Shown: positions 33,447 to 40,784 of the stretch, in pieces
Numbering within the stretch: position 1 is the stretch's first letter
Layout of the letters: each line of letters opens with the position of its first letter
Translations under genes and position numbers: made by a program
The notes under the pieces: model-generated
Databases searched by the model: none
What the model saw: the letters and a program-made list of their open reading frames with translations, nothing else
Told to the model about the DNA's origin: nothing
Source of the DNA: Skermania sp. ID1734
GTDB lineage: Bacteria > Actinomycetota > Actinomycetes > Mycobacteriales > Mycobacteriaceae
DNA length: 64,000 nt
Direction of reading: 5' to 3'
Assembly (NCBI RefSeq): GCF_007489285.1
Contig: NZ_VLIY01000008.1
Coordinates: forward strand, 124,001-188,000

Positions 33447-33669
33447 CCGCGTGGGCAACCGGGTGCGCCCGGTTCCCGGCGGGCCGGTGCTGATCGACGG
33501 CCCCGTCGACATCGAACTTCCGGATGGAACGGTGGTGCGCTCGGAGCGCTTCGTGGTGGCATTGTGTGTCTGCCGGCGCAGCAAGTCATACCCGCTGTGC
33601 GACACCAGTCATCGCAAGCGGTGCCGAACGGCGAAACAACGTTCAGACAGTGCGGACGGGCAGCAGTGA
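33418..33669 (+). CDS. CDGSH iron-sulfur domain protein
   Basis: 83 residues. The signature C-x-C-x2-S-x3-P-x-C-D-x2-H is seen in VALCVCRRSKSYPLCDTSH, the three-Cys, one-His ligand set of mitoNEET-like [2Fe-2S] proteins. The N-terminal half (GGPVLIDGPVDIELPDGTVV) is a small beta part. It probably transfers electrons or clusters to the neighbour enzyme. The GTG at 33418 lies inside the end of the methyltransferase gene (29-base overlap) with GAGGAA further upstream. Its 3' end overlaps the convergent HDO-like gene by 27 bases. Confidence 0.88.
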   Translation: MQTSPAGPADRVGNRVRPVPGGPVLIDGPVDIELPDGTVVRSERFVVALCVCRRSKSYPLCDTSHRKRCRTAKQRSDSADGQQ

Positions 33670-34668
33670 GCTGACCCCCCGGCGCCAGTGGCCGAGCACG
33701 TGGTCGGCGAGTCGCGCTTCAAGCCATTCCGAAGCTTCGATGCCGAAGATCACGTCCGCAGCCAATTCCGGTTCCTGACGCAATAATTCGCCGACCACGT
33801 CGTGGCGCAGCACCTGCTCGTGGACCGCGTCGGCCTCGATGTGCTCGGTATAGAAGTGGCGGCATGGTTGCGGACCATCGAGTCGGTCGAGTGCGGCAAC
33901 AATGCGCTTTGCGCTTGGCGCCGTGGTGATTTCGGCGGCGGCAAACAGTCCGACCAATGCGCCGCGCAGCCCGCGGTGCAGCCCGCACAGCGACATGAAG
34001 TTCACGGTGGCCAGCGCTTCCGGTGGGACGCAATCGATATAACCGAGGTAGGTCGCGTCCAGGTCGGCGGCGCGCAGGAGGGCCGCGAACAGCGTGGAAT
34101 GCATGCGGTCACCGCGGCCGCCGCCGAACTCGTCGAATTCGACGGCGACAAACGCCGCCTTGGCGCCATCGACGAGCCGCGGAATCGCCCAAGCGTGCGG
34201 ATCCGCCTCCTTGAGGTGATACAGCGACCGGTGGACGAAGAATTCGCGAAGCTGAGCCCACGTGCCATGCTCGGCGAGATAGTGCGACAGGCTGTTCGGT
34301 TGATCATCGACCGGCTCGGTGCTGAGCGCGTCGAGTGCGCCGGTGACGTCGGTGCCGCCGCCGGTGTGTCCCCGCAGGTAGTTCAGGAAGCGCTCTTCGA
34401 GCACCCCCCGGAACGCCAGCAGTTGCGGATCCCATTCCCAGTCGTCGTCGACCCCGCTGAAGCCGCGATAGTGCAACTCGTAGCAGACGTAGAGCGCCAG
34501 CTGCAGATCCCCGCCGAGCGGGTCGGCGTGGGTGATCGGATCGCCGGGGCGCCCGCCTGCCAGGTGCGAATGCGGCTGCGACTGCGCAAGCGTCGAGATC
34601 ACCGCGTCGGAGACAGGACCGCGCGGCTGAGGCAGTGGGGCAGACATGCGCGCACGAAGCATGCTCAC
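33643..34668 (-). CDS. iron-containing heme-oxygenase-like (HDO) protein
   Basis: 341 residues, all-helical, of the iron-containing redox enzyme / heme-oxygenase-like diiron group. Likely iron ligands appear in CYELHYRGF (Glu, His), in VAVEFDEFGGGRGDRMHSTLF (Glu/Asp-x-His), and in TEHIEADAVHEQV (Glu and His), separated as in the six- or seven-ligand pattern of these enzymes. They cleave or oxidise small substrates with O2. The GTG at 34668 has GAGAGG six bases upstream. The convergent overlap with the CDGSH gene, a possible redox partner, is notable. Product unknown. Confidence 0.8.
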   Translation of the reverse strand: MSMLRARMSAPLPQPRGPVSDAVISTLAQSQPHSHLAGGRPGDPITHADPLGGDLQLALYVCYELHYRGFSGVDDDWEWDPQLLAFRGVLEERFLNYLRGHTGGGTDVTGALDALSTEPVDDQPNSLSHYLAEHGTWAQLREFFVHRSLYHLKEADPHAWAIPRLVDGAKAAFVAVEFDEFGGGRGDRMHSTLFAALLRAADLDATYLGYIDCVPPEALATVNFMSLCGLHRGLRGALVGLFAAAEITTAPSAKRIVAALDRLDGPQPCRHFYTEHIEADAVHEQVLRHDVVGELLRQEPELAADVIFGIEASEWLEARLADHVLGHWRRGVSSLLPVRTV

Positions 34669-34719
34669 CGGTTACCTCTCTGCGTCTCGGCTGAAACCGG
34701 GAGGCGTAGGCGGGGCACT

Positions 34720-34744
34720 GCTTGCCGGCGTCGGATGTGGGTAA
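34720..34744 (+). promoter_or_regulatory. SigF-like promoter, one mismatch, leaderless SDR
   Basis: GCTT (34720-34723), 15-base spacer, GGGTAA (34739-34744), then nine bases to the ATG at 34754. Confidence 0.55.
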
Positions 34745-34753
34745 GCGGCACGT

Positions 34754-35611
34754 ATGGAGTCGGAAACCGAACGTGAACCGGAACAGATCCCATACCCGGG
34801 CAGCACTGCAGAGATGGATCAACAACCGCGCGACGAAATGCGCGACTATGTCGGCCGCGGGCTTCTCGAAGGCAAGAAGGCGCTTATCACCGGCGGTGAC
34901 TCGGGGATCGGTCGCGCGGTCGCGGTGGCCTTTGCGAAGGAGGGCGCCGATGTGGCCATCGCGTATCTGTCCGAAGATGACGACGCAAAGCACACCTGCA
35001 AACTCGTCACCGCGACCGGGCGCCGCTGCGTTTCCTTCCGCGGTGATCTGGCCAGCGAGCGGCAGTGTCGCCAAGTCGTTCACGACACGGTCGTCGAACT
35101 GGGCGCGCTGGACATCCTCGTCAACAATGTGGGCTGTCAGAACCCGGTGCAGGACTTCGCCGAGCTGACGGCGCAGCAGTGGCGCCACACGTTCTCGGTG
35201 AACATCGACAGTTACTTTTACTGCACGCAGGCGGCGTTGGAGCAGCTGACCGGCGGCGGCTGCATCATCAACACCGGCTCGATCAACGGGTTACGCGGCA
35301 ACAAGTCGCTCATCGATTACTCCGCGACCAAGGGCGCCATCAACGCGTTCACCTACTCTTTGGCGCAGTCGTTGCACGAGCGCGGGATCCGAGTCAATTG
35401 TGTTGCGCCGGGACCGGTCTGGACGCCGCTCATCCCGGCCACGATGGACGAGGAGAAGGTCGCCAGCTTCGGTGGGCAGGTGCCCTACGGCCGACCGGCG
35501 CAGCCCGACGAAATCGCCCCGTCGTACGTCTTCTTCGCGGCCGGTGCGCTCTCGTCGTATTACTCCGGCGAGGTGCTCGCGCCCACCGGGGGCGAAACGC
35601 TGCCTGGTTAG
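34754..35611 (+). CDS. SDR oxidoreductase, general-stress (YghA/GSP39) type
   Basis: 285 residues, an NAD(P)-dependent short-chain dehydrogenase with a ~40-residue N-terminal extension (YPGSTAEMDQQPRDEM) typical of the YghA/GspA39 stress subgroup. Cofactor site ITGGDSGIGRAVAVAFAKEG, NNVG, and catalytic Ser...YSATK (Tyr-x3-Lys) at SLIDYSATKGAINAF. The C-terminal half has GPVWTPLIPATMDEEKVASFG. Substrate unknown; homologues in Bacillus are SigB-dependent, consistent with the promoter here. The message is predicted leaderless. It is divergent from the HDO gene. Confidence 0.9.
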   Translation: MESETEREPEQIPYPGSTAEMDQQPRDEMRDYVGRGLLEGKKALITGGDSGIGRAVAVAFAKEGADVAIAYLSEDDDAKHTCKLVTATGRRCVSFRGDLASERQCRQVVHDTVVELGALDILVNNVGCQNPVQDFAELTAQQWRHTFSVNIDSYFYCTQAALEQLTGGGCIINTGSINGLRGNKSLIDYSATKGAINAFTYSLAQSLHERGIRVNCVAPGPVWTPLIPATMDEEKVASFGGQVPYGRPAQPDEIAPSYVFFAAGALSSYYSGEVLAPTGGETLPG

Positions 35612-35666
35612 TGACAGGGCACTAGCGCCCGCGGGCGCCTGCGATGCTCACTTCGGCCGTCACCGA

Positions 35667-36065
35667 CTAGTACTGGCGGACGGCCGCGCAGGCACTGTCG
35701 ATGCTGCGGAAGCCGGGGATGTTGCGGTCGATGCGCAGCACTCGGCACAGCCGCAGCAGTTGCATGCCGGCCGCGAGGGCGGCGCGCGCGTGCATGTTGT
35801 TGAACTCGAGGCCGACATCGTCGAGCAGCATCAGTCCGCGGGTGTTGATGAAACCGACTCCGCGCAGGTCCAGAACGAGTTCGGTGTTGCGTTCTACCGA
35901 CTCGGCCAGCGCGGTGGCGAACTGTTCGTCGGTGGACAGATCGATCGTGCCGTTGGCGACCAGGACGGGCGGACGGTCGACGGTCGGTTCCAGGTAGGCG
36001 AGCACCAGGCCGGTGGGTTCGAAAGCTGGCGCGAACAGGCGTCGCGGCGCCGGGCCACCCTTCAT
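35667..36065 (-). CDS. STAS-domain protein
   Basis: 132 residues. A STAS domain from about residue 33 (PVLVANGTIDLSTDEQFATALAES, ELVLDLRGVGFINTRGLMLLDDVG) with a short Arg-rich N-terminus. The usual phospho-Ser site is replaced by a threonine-arginine, INTRG, so regulation by phosphorylation could use Thr or be absent. It is the third STAS protein in the window outside rsbR/rsbS. A SigF-like -10 (GGGTAT) lies ten bases before the ATG. It is divergent from the PLP decarboxylase. Confidence 0.78.
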   Translation of the reverse strand: MKGGPAPRRLFAPAFEPTGLVLAYLEPTVDRPPVLVANGTIDLSTDEQFATALAESVERNTELVLDLRGVGFINTRGLMLLDDVGLEFNNMHARAALAAGMQLLRLCRVLRIDRNIPGFRSIDSACAAVRQY

Positions 36066-36075
36066 GGCTTTCGCT

Positions 36076-36101
36076 ATACCCGCGAAACTTCCTGCTCAAG
36101 C
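36076..36101 (-). promoter_or_regulatory. SigF-like promoter, one mismatch
   Basis: On the minus strand GCTT (36101-36098), 16-base spacer, GGGTAT (36081-36076), ten bases before the ATG at 36065. Confidence 0.5.
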
Positions 36102-36126
36102 GGTTGGCGGTAACCCGCACCGAAAC

Positions 36127-36132
36127 GGGTAG
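36127..36132 (+). promoter_or_regulatory. GGGTAG -10 element, nine bases before the decarboxylase ATG
   Basis: GGGTAG (36127-36132) lies exactly nine bases upstream of ATG 36142. No good GTTT is found at the right distance, so only the -10 part is supported. Confidence 0.35.
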
Positions 36133-36141
36133 CCGGTGGCC

Positions 36142-37599
36142 ATGGATCAGTCCCAAGCGCCCCTACTCGATGCCGTCGCCGAATACCACCGGCGCGGACG
36201 CTATGGATTCACCCCGCCCGGACACCGACAGGGTCGTGGCATCGACCAGTCGGTCCGTGACGTTCTGGGGATCGAGCCGTTCCGGATGGACGTCCTGGCG
36301 ACGAGCGGCATAGATGACCGCCTCGCGCGAAACTCCTGTCTCGTCGATGCCGAGCAACTCATGGCCGATGCGGTCGGCGCCGAGGACGCGTTCTTTTCCA
36401 CCTGCGGAAGCTCGCTGTCGGTCAAGGCCGCGATGCTGGCGGTCGCCGGCGGTAAGGGTGGCTTACTGCTCGGACGCGACAGCCACAAGTCGGTGGTGGC
36501 GGGATTGATCTTCTCCGGCGTGGATCCGAAATGGATTACCCCCCTGTGGGATGCGGAACGTCACCTTGCGCATCCGCCGTCGCCGGAACAGGTGGAGCAG
36601 GCCTGGCAGGACAACCCGGACGCCGCTGGCGCTCTGATTGTGAGCCCGACGCATTACGGCACGTGCGCCGACATTGCTGGGATAGCGCACGTGTGTCATC
36701 GACGTGGCAAGCCGTTGATCGTGGATGAAGCTTGGGGCGCGCACCTGCCCTTCCATCCCGACTTGCCCACGTGGGCAATGGATGCCGGCGCCGACGTCTG
36801 CGTGGTGAGCGTGCACAAGATGGGTGCCGGCTTCGAGCAGGGCTCGGTGTTTCATCGCCAAGGCGACCTGGTGGACTGGCGCCATCTGGCGGCTTGCGCC
36901 GACCTGTTGATGACGACAAGCCCGAACGTGATGATGTATGCGGCCATCGACGGCTGGCGGCGTCAGATGGTGCAACATGGCAAGGAACTCCTCGGTGCCG
37001 CACTGGAGTTGGCGGACGGCTTGCGCACCGAAATCGACCGAATGCCCGGCCTGCACGTACTGGACGAAGAGCTGCGCGGCAATACCGCCTCGGTCGATCT
37101 GGACCGCCTGCAGATCCTCATCGACGTGAGCGAAACCGGCCGCAGCGGCTATCAGTGTGCGGACTGGTTGCGGGAGAACGAATTCATAGACGTCGGTCTG
37201 AGTGATCACCGCCGGATCTTGGCCACAATGTCGTTCGCCGACGGTCCCGACACCGGCAAACGGCTGCTGTCGGCGCTGACGAGAATGCGCGAGGCGTTGC
37301 CGGACTTGCCACACCCTGCGCCGATGTCCCTGCCCAGCCCGCAGGATCTGCAACTTGAGACGGTGCTGACGCCGCGCGATGCGTTCTTCGGCCCAGCCGA
37401 GTTGGTGCCGGCCGCCGACGCCGTCGGTCGGATCTGCGCCGAGCAGTTGACGCCCTACCCGCCCGGAGTCCCGGCGGCGGTCCCCGGGGAGCGGCTCAAC
37501 GAGGCGGTCATCGAATACCTGCGCACCGGGGTACAGGCGGGGATGGCGATTCCCGACGCGAGCGACCCAAGTCTCGAGCAGATTCGAGTCTCGCGGTGA
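36142..37599 (+). CDS. Orn/Lys/Arg-decarboxylase family PLP enzyme
   Basis: 485 residues, a fold-type I PLP enzyme of the ornithine/lysine/arginine decarboxylase class. The N-terminal segment HRRGRYGFTPPGHRQGRG is typical. The PLP lysine is K226 in SVHKMGAGFEQGS, preceded by the DEAWGAHLPFH loop (Asp195 binds the pyridine nitrogen). The product would be a polyamine precursor (cadaverine, putrescine or agmatine); which one cannot be said. The ATG at 36142 is preferred over GTG 36136. A hairpin at 37604-37646 follows the stop codon and probably terminates it. Length is standard for this short bacterial subgroup. Confidence 0.88.
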   Translation: MDQSQAPLLDAVAEYHRRGRYGFTPPGHRQGRGIDQSVRDVLGIEPFRMDVLATSGIDDRLARNSCLVDAEQLMADAVGAEDAFFSTCGSSLSVKAAMLAVAGGKGGLLLGRDSHKSVVAGLIFSGVDPKWITPLWDAERHLAHPPSPEQVEQAWQDNPDAAGALIVSPTHYGTCADIAGIAHVCHRRGKPLIVDEAWGAHLPFHPDLPTWAMDAGADVCVVSVHKMGAGFEQGSVFHRQGDLVDWRHLAACADLLMTTSPNVMMYAAIDGWRRQMVQHGKELLGAALELADGLRTEIDRMPGLHVLDEELRGNTASVDLDRLQILIDVSETGRSGYQCADWLRENEFIDVGLSDHRRILATMSFADGPDTGKRLLSALTRMREALPDLPHPAPMSLPSPQDLQLETVLTPRDAFFGPAELVPAADAVGRICAEQLTPYPPGVPAAVPGERLNEAVIEYLRTGVQAGMAIPDASDPSLEQIRVSR

Positions 37600-37603
37600 A
37601 CTG

Positions 37604-37646
37604 ATGGCTAGGTAGACGTTTCGCGAGTAACCGTCTCCCTAGCCAT
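37604..37646. terminator. 15-bp hairpin after the decarboxylase
   Basis: ATGGCTAGGTAGACG (37604-37618) pairs with CGTCTCCCTAGCCAT (37632-37646), 15 bp with one mismatch and a 13-base loop. No U-tract is seen. Function as terminator is an inference. Confidence 0.55.
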
Positions 37647-37668
37647 TGTCTCGCCGGCTCGGTGGCGG

Positions 37669-37694
37669 GTTTTACCAGCACATTCCCCGGGTAG
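37669..37694 (+). promoter_or_regulatory. SigF/SigB-like promoter of cinA-chaB
   Basis: GTTT (37669-37672, within GGGTTTT), 16-base spacer, GGGTAG (37689-37694), then nine bases to the GTG at 37704. Confidence 0.72.
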
Positions 37695-37703
37695 CCAGCA
37701 GCG

Positions 37704-38204
37704 GTGTGTAGTCCCGTGCAGCTTGCCGAGGCAATCGCCGAGTTGGCCGGTAAGACCGGCCGTACTGTGGCCGTCGCGGAGTCGTTGACGGGCGGCAAGA
37801 TCGCGAGCTACCTCGCGGCGGCGCCGTCTGCCGGGACATGGTTTCGCGGCGCGGTGGTCGCGTACGCGCGCGATGTGAAGACCTCGGTGCTCGATGTTCC
37901 CGACTGCCCCGTGGTGAGCGAAACCTGCGCGCGGCACATGGCCAGCAACGTCGGCAAACTGCTCGGCGCGGATATGGCCCTGGGCGTGACCGGCGAGGGC
38001 GGACCCGAACCGCAAGAAGATGTTCCGCCTGGCACCGTGTGGTTCGCGTCGAGCACCCCGTGGGGAATCTTCGCCGAACTGCACGACTACGACGGGGATC
38101 CTGGCGAAATCGTGGACTGCGCTGTGGTTCAAGGACTGCGAATACTGATCGACAAGTTGAAGGAGGACCGCGATGCCCAAGACGACGAAGAGCGGCAAGG
38201 CTAA
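37704..38204 (+). CDS. CinA C-terminal domain protein (nicotinamide-nucleotide amidase)
   Basis: 166 residues, the stand-alone CinA_C fold: VAVAESLTGGKIASYLAAAPSAGTWFRGAVVAYARDVK, CPVVSETCARHMA, and GVTGEGGPEPQEDVPPGTVWFA. The enzyme hydrolyses NMN to nicotinate mononucleotide in NAD recycling. The motif AESLTGG carries the catalytic Ser-Thr region. The GTG start nine bases after GGGTAG suggests a leaderless message. Its 3' end overlaps the ChaB/Rho_N gene by 32 bases, so the two are linked in expression. Confidence 0.88.
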   Translation: MCSPVQLAEAIAELAGKTGRTVAVAESLTGGKIASYLAAAPSAGTWFRGAVVAYARDVKTSVLDVPDCPVVSETCARHMASNVGKLLGADMALGVTGEGGPEPQEDVPPGTVWFASSTPWGIFAELHDYDGDPGEIVDCAVVQGLRILIDKLKEDRDAQDDEERQG

Positions 38205-38592
38205 GAAGAGCGAGCTACCGAGCACTCTGCAAAAGTCACCGGAGAAGGCGCAGCGGACCTTCGCCAAGGCCCACGATTCCGCGGCCGACGAGTACGGCGA
38301 GGGCGAGCGCGCGCACCGGGTCGCCTACAGCGCGCTCAAGCACAGCTTCGAAAAGGTCGGTGACCACTGGGAAGCCAAGGACAAGAAGGGCCCGTCGGAT
38401 CAGCGCGCCCGCAGCGGCGGCCCGAATGCCAAGGGCGCCAGCGCCGAAGGCGTCAACGCCAACTCGACGAAGAAGCACCTCATGGAAATCGCGCGGCGCC
38501 TGGATATTTCGGGTCGCTCGAAGATGAAGAAGGACGAGTTGGTCTCGGCCATCAAGAAGGAGAATCGGCGCCAGTCCGCGCGCAACCGGTGA
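38173..38592 (+). CDS. ChaB / Rho-N domain protein
   Basis: 139 residues, Lys-rich. Residues 8-65 form a ChaB domain (LPSTLQKSPEKAQRTFAKAHDSAADEYG... ALKHSFEKVGDHWE), and the end is a Rho termination factor N-terminal (SAP-like) domain (TKKHLMEIARRLDISGRSKMKKDELVSAI), which binds nucleic acid. Between them is a Gly/Ala/Ser-rich linker. This combination is found in actinobacterial stress-induced proteins; a nucleoid role is likely but not shown. AAGGAGG lies about eight bases before the ATG at 38173, inside the end of cinA. Confidence 0.85.
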   Translation: MPKTTKSGKAKKSELPSTLQKSPEKAQRTFAKAHDSAADEYGEGERAHRVAYSALKHSFEKVGDHWEAKDKKGPSDQRARSGGPNAKGASAEGVNANSTKKHLMEIARRLDISGRSKMKKDELVSAIKKENRRQSARNR

Positions 38593-38593
38593 G

Positions 38594-39094
38594 TTAATTG
38601 TGGTGCGCCCGCAGCCACAGCGGGAAGGCCAACCAGAAGTAGACGAACGCGCTGTCGATCGCCAGCGCCGCAACGACCGCGGCGATCGGGCCGGCGACAA
38701 AGTCGAAGATCAGCACGACGACGCCGGTCAGCGCGCCCCCGAGCAGCAGCAGCCCGGCGACGGCAATCCGGTGCGCCGCCGAGACCAATTCCCGCACCTT
38801 GTGCTGGCGGAACAGCACGCGATGCATGCCGACCGGGGCGATGATCAAGATCGTTGCGCCGATCGAGCACAGGACAGTCGCCAGGTACACCGCGATGAGC
38901 GGCTTGGACAGCTGATCCCAGCGGTTCTGGAACGGCAGCGTGAGGAGGAAGCCGGTGAGCAGTTGCACACCCGTCTCTACGACGCGCAGTTCTTGCAGCA
39001 GGCTGGTCCAGTTGCGGTCGAGGCGTTCGGTTTCGGTTTCGCCGCGGGCGTCGCGGTTCCAGCTGTCGTCGCGTTCGGGGTGGTCGATGTCCAC
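38594..39094 (-). CDS. DUF6328 four-TM membrane protein
   Basis: 166 residues. A polar N-terminus (HPERDDSWNRDARGETETERLDRNW) is followed by LLQELRVVETGVQLLTGFLLTLPF and three more hydrophobic helices (LIAVYLATVLCSIGATILIIAPVG, RIAVAGLLLLGGALTGVVVLIF, AIAAVVAALAIDSAFVYFWLAFP). The QELRVxxTGVQxLxGFLLxxPF opening is the DUF6328 hallmark. Function unknown. GTG at 39094 fits the family length better than the 5'-extended form. It converges with the ChaB gene, separated by one base, and is divergent from the monooxygenase. Confidence 0.8.
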   Translation of the reverse strand: MDIDHPERDDSWNRDARGETETERLDRNWTSLLQELRVVETGVQLLTGFLLTLPFQNRWDQLSKPLIAVYLATVLCSIGATILIIAPVGMHRVLFRQHKVRELVSAAHRIAVAGLLLLGGALTGVVVLIFDFVAGPIAAVVAALAIDSAFVYFWLAFPLWLRAHHN

Positions 39095-39243
39095 GGTTGT
39101 ATGTTCCCAGACCGACGTCGCGATATCCGCGCAGAACCCACCGCCTTGACATCGATTGACCAGCGCCAGAGACTCGAAGCGAGTACGTAATACCAGCGGT
39201 ATCGCCAACTTGGTCGGGTGTGGCGGTGAAAGGGGTGCTCACG

Positions 39244-40773
39244 GTGTCAGAGGTCGCAGTGGAGTCGGCCGCAGCGGAGTCGGAGGTTCGGCGTACTCAG
39301 CGCGTACACCGGACCCGGGTGCTGATCGTCGGAACCGGGTTCTCCGGGCTGGGCATGGCCATCGCGCTGAAGAAGGCCGGCCAGCACAACTTCCTCATCG
39401 TCGAAAAGGCTGACGACATCGGTGGCACCTGGCGCGAAAACACCTATCCCGGGTGCGCCTGCGACGTGCCTTCGCACATGTACAGCTATTCCTTCGAGCA
39501 GAATGCCAACTGGTCGAAGATGTGGTCGGAGCAACCGGAGATCCTCGACTATCTGCGCCGCGTCGTCGACAAGTACGACCTGCGATCCCACATCCATTTC
39601 GGCGTCGAAGCCGACGGCGGCGAATGGGACGAACGCACCGCCAAATGGCACGTGGCGACCACCGGCGGCGCCGAGTACGTGGCGCAGTTCGTGGTGTCCG
39701 GGATCGGGGCACTGCATATTCCGAACATTCCGCGATTCGCCGGCGTGGAGCGATTCCGTGGTGCCAGTTGGCATTCGGCGCAGTGGAACCACGATTTCGA
39801 CCTGACGGGCAAGCGGGTCGCCGTCATCGGCACCGGCGCCAGCGCCATCCAGTTGATCCCCGAGATCGTCGACCGGGTCGCCCACCTCGATGTGTACCAA
39901 CGGACCCCCGCTTGGGTACTGCCGCGCACCAACTTTCCCATCCCGCATCAGCTTCGAGCGTTGTTCCGGCGAGTGCCATTGACCCGAATGGCTTTTCGCG
40001 ATGGCATCTATTGGGTCTATGAGGCGCTGGGGCTGGGCTTGAACGGTCACGCCAACCTCATGCGCCCGCTCGAGCGAATCGCCGAGCACAACATCGCCCG
40101 CGGCATCGACGACCCGGAATTGCGCCGCAAACTGACGCCGCGATATCGCATCGGCTGCAAGCGGATACTCGGTTCCAACGACTATTACCCGGCACTGAAC
40201 CGACCGAACGTCTCGGTGATCACCGATCCCATAGCGCAATTCACCGAGAATGGGATCGTTACCGCCGATGGCACCGACCGACCCGCCGACGCAGTCATCT
40301 ACGCCACCGGCTTTCACGTAACCGACGGCTTCCAGAGCATGAACATCGCAGGCATCGGCGGGCGAAAGCTCGTGCAGGAGTGGAACGAACACGGCATCCA
40401 GAGCTACTACGGGATCTGCGCGCGGGGCTTTCCCAATGCGTTTTTCCTGCTCGGTCCCAACACCGGCCTCGGGCACAACTCGGTGGTGTTCATGATCGAG
40501 CAGCAGATTAAATACGTCATGAAGGCAATGGAATTGGTGGATTCCACCGGAGCCGCCGGGTTGGATGTCCGCACGTCGGCGCAGGACCGGTTCAACTCCG
40601 AAATCCAGCACAAGCTCGCCGGTGGCGTCTGGAGCACCGGCGGGTGCACCAGTTGGTATCTGGACTCCAAGGGCGTGAACCGGACCATCTGGCCAGGCTT
40701 CACGTGGCAATACTGGCGCCGCACCCGCAAACTCAATCCGGACGACTTCGAGCTGTTGGCGCGCACGCCGTAA
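39244..40773 (+). CDS. FAD-dependent monooxygenase, Baeyer-Villiger type
   Basis: 509 residues. Two dinucleotide-binding motifs, GTGFSG (30-35) for FAD and GTGASA (196-201) for NADPH, flank the class B flavin monooxygenase fingerprint FRGASWHSAQW at 171-181 (F-x-G-x3-H-x3-W). This places it with Baeyer-Villiger monooxygenases, which insert oxygen into ketones to make esters or lactones, or oxidise heteroatoms. NTGLGHNSVVFMIE and GPNTG occur near residue 400. GTG at 39244 has AAAGGGG about eight bases upstream; in-frame GTGs at 39220 and 39226 are alternatives. Substrate unknown. Confidence 0.9.
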   Translation: MSEVAVESAAAESEVRRTQRVHRTRVLIVGTGFSGLGMAIALKKAGQHNFLIVEKADDIGGTWRENTYPGCACDVPSHMYSYSFEQNANWSKMWSEQPEILDYLRRVVDKYDLRSHIHFGVEADGGEWDERTAKWHVATTGGAEYVAQFVVSGIGALHIPNIPRFAGVERFRGASWHSAQWNHDFDLTGKRVAVIGTGASAIQLIPEIVDRVAHLDVYQRTPAWVLPRTNFPIPHQLRALFRRVPLTRMAFRDGIYWVYEALGLGLNGHANLMRPLERIAEHNIARGIDDPELRRKLTPRYRIGCKRILGSNDYYPALNRPNVSVITDPIAQFTENGIVTADGTDRPADAVIYATGFHVTDGFQSMNIAGIGGRKLVQEWNEHGIQSYYGICARGFPNAFFLLGPNTGLGHNSVVFMIEQQIKYVMKAMELVDSTGAAGLDVRTSAQDRFNSEIQHKLAGGVWSTGGCTSWYLDSKGVNRTIWPGFTWQYWRRTRKLNPDDFELLARTP

Positions 40774-40784
40774 CGGCAGCTGGG

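Noticed and set aside
39247-40710. 487-codon open frame antisense to the monooxygenase
   Set aside because: The plus-strand gene has the full Baeyer-Villiger fingerprint; the other strand has none.
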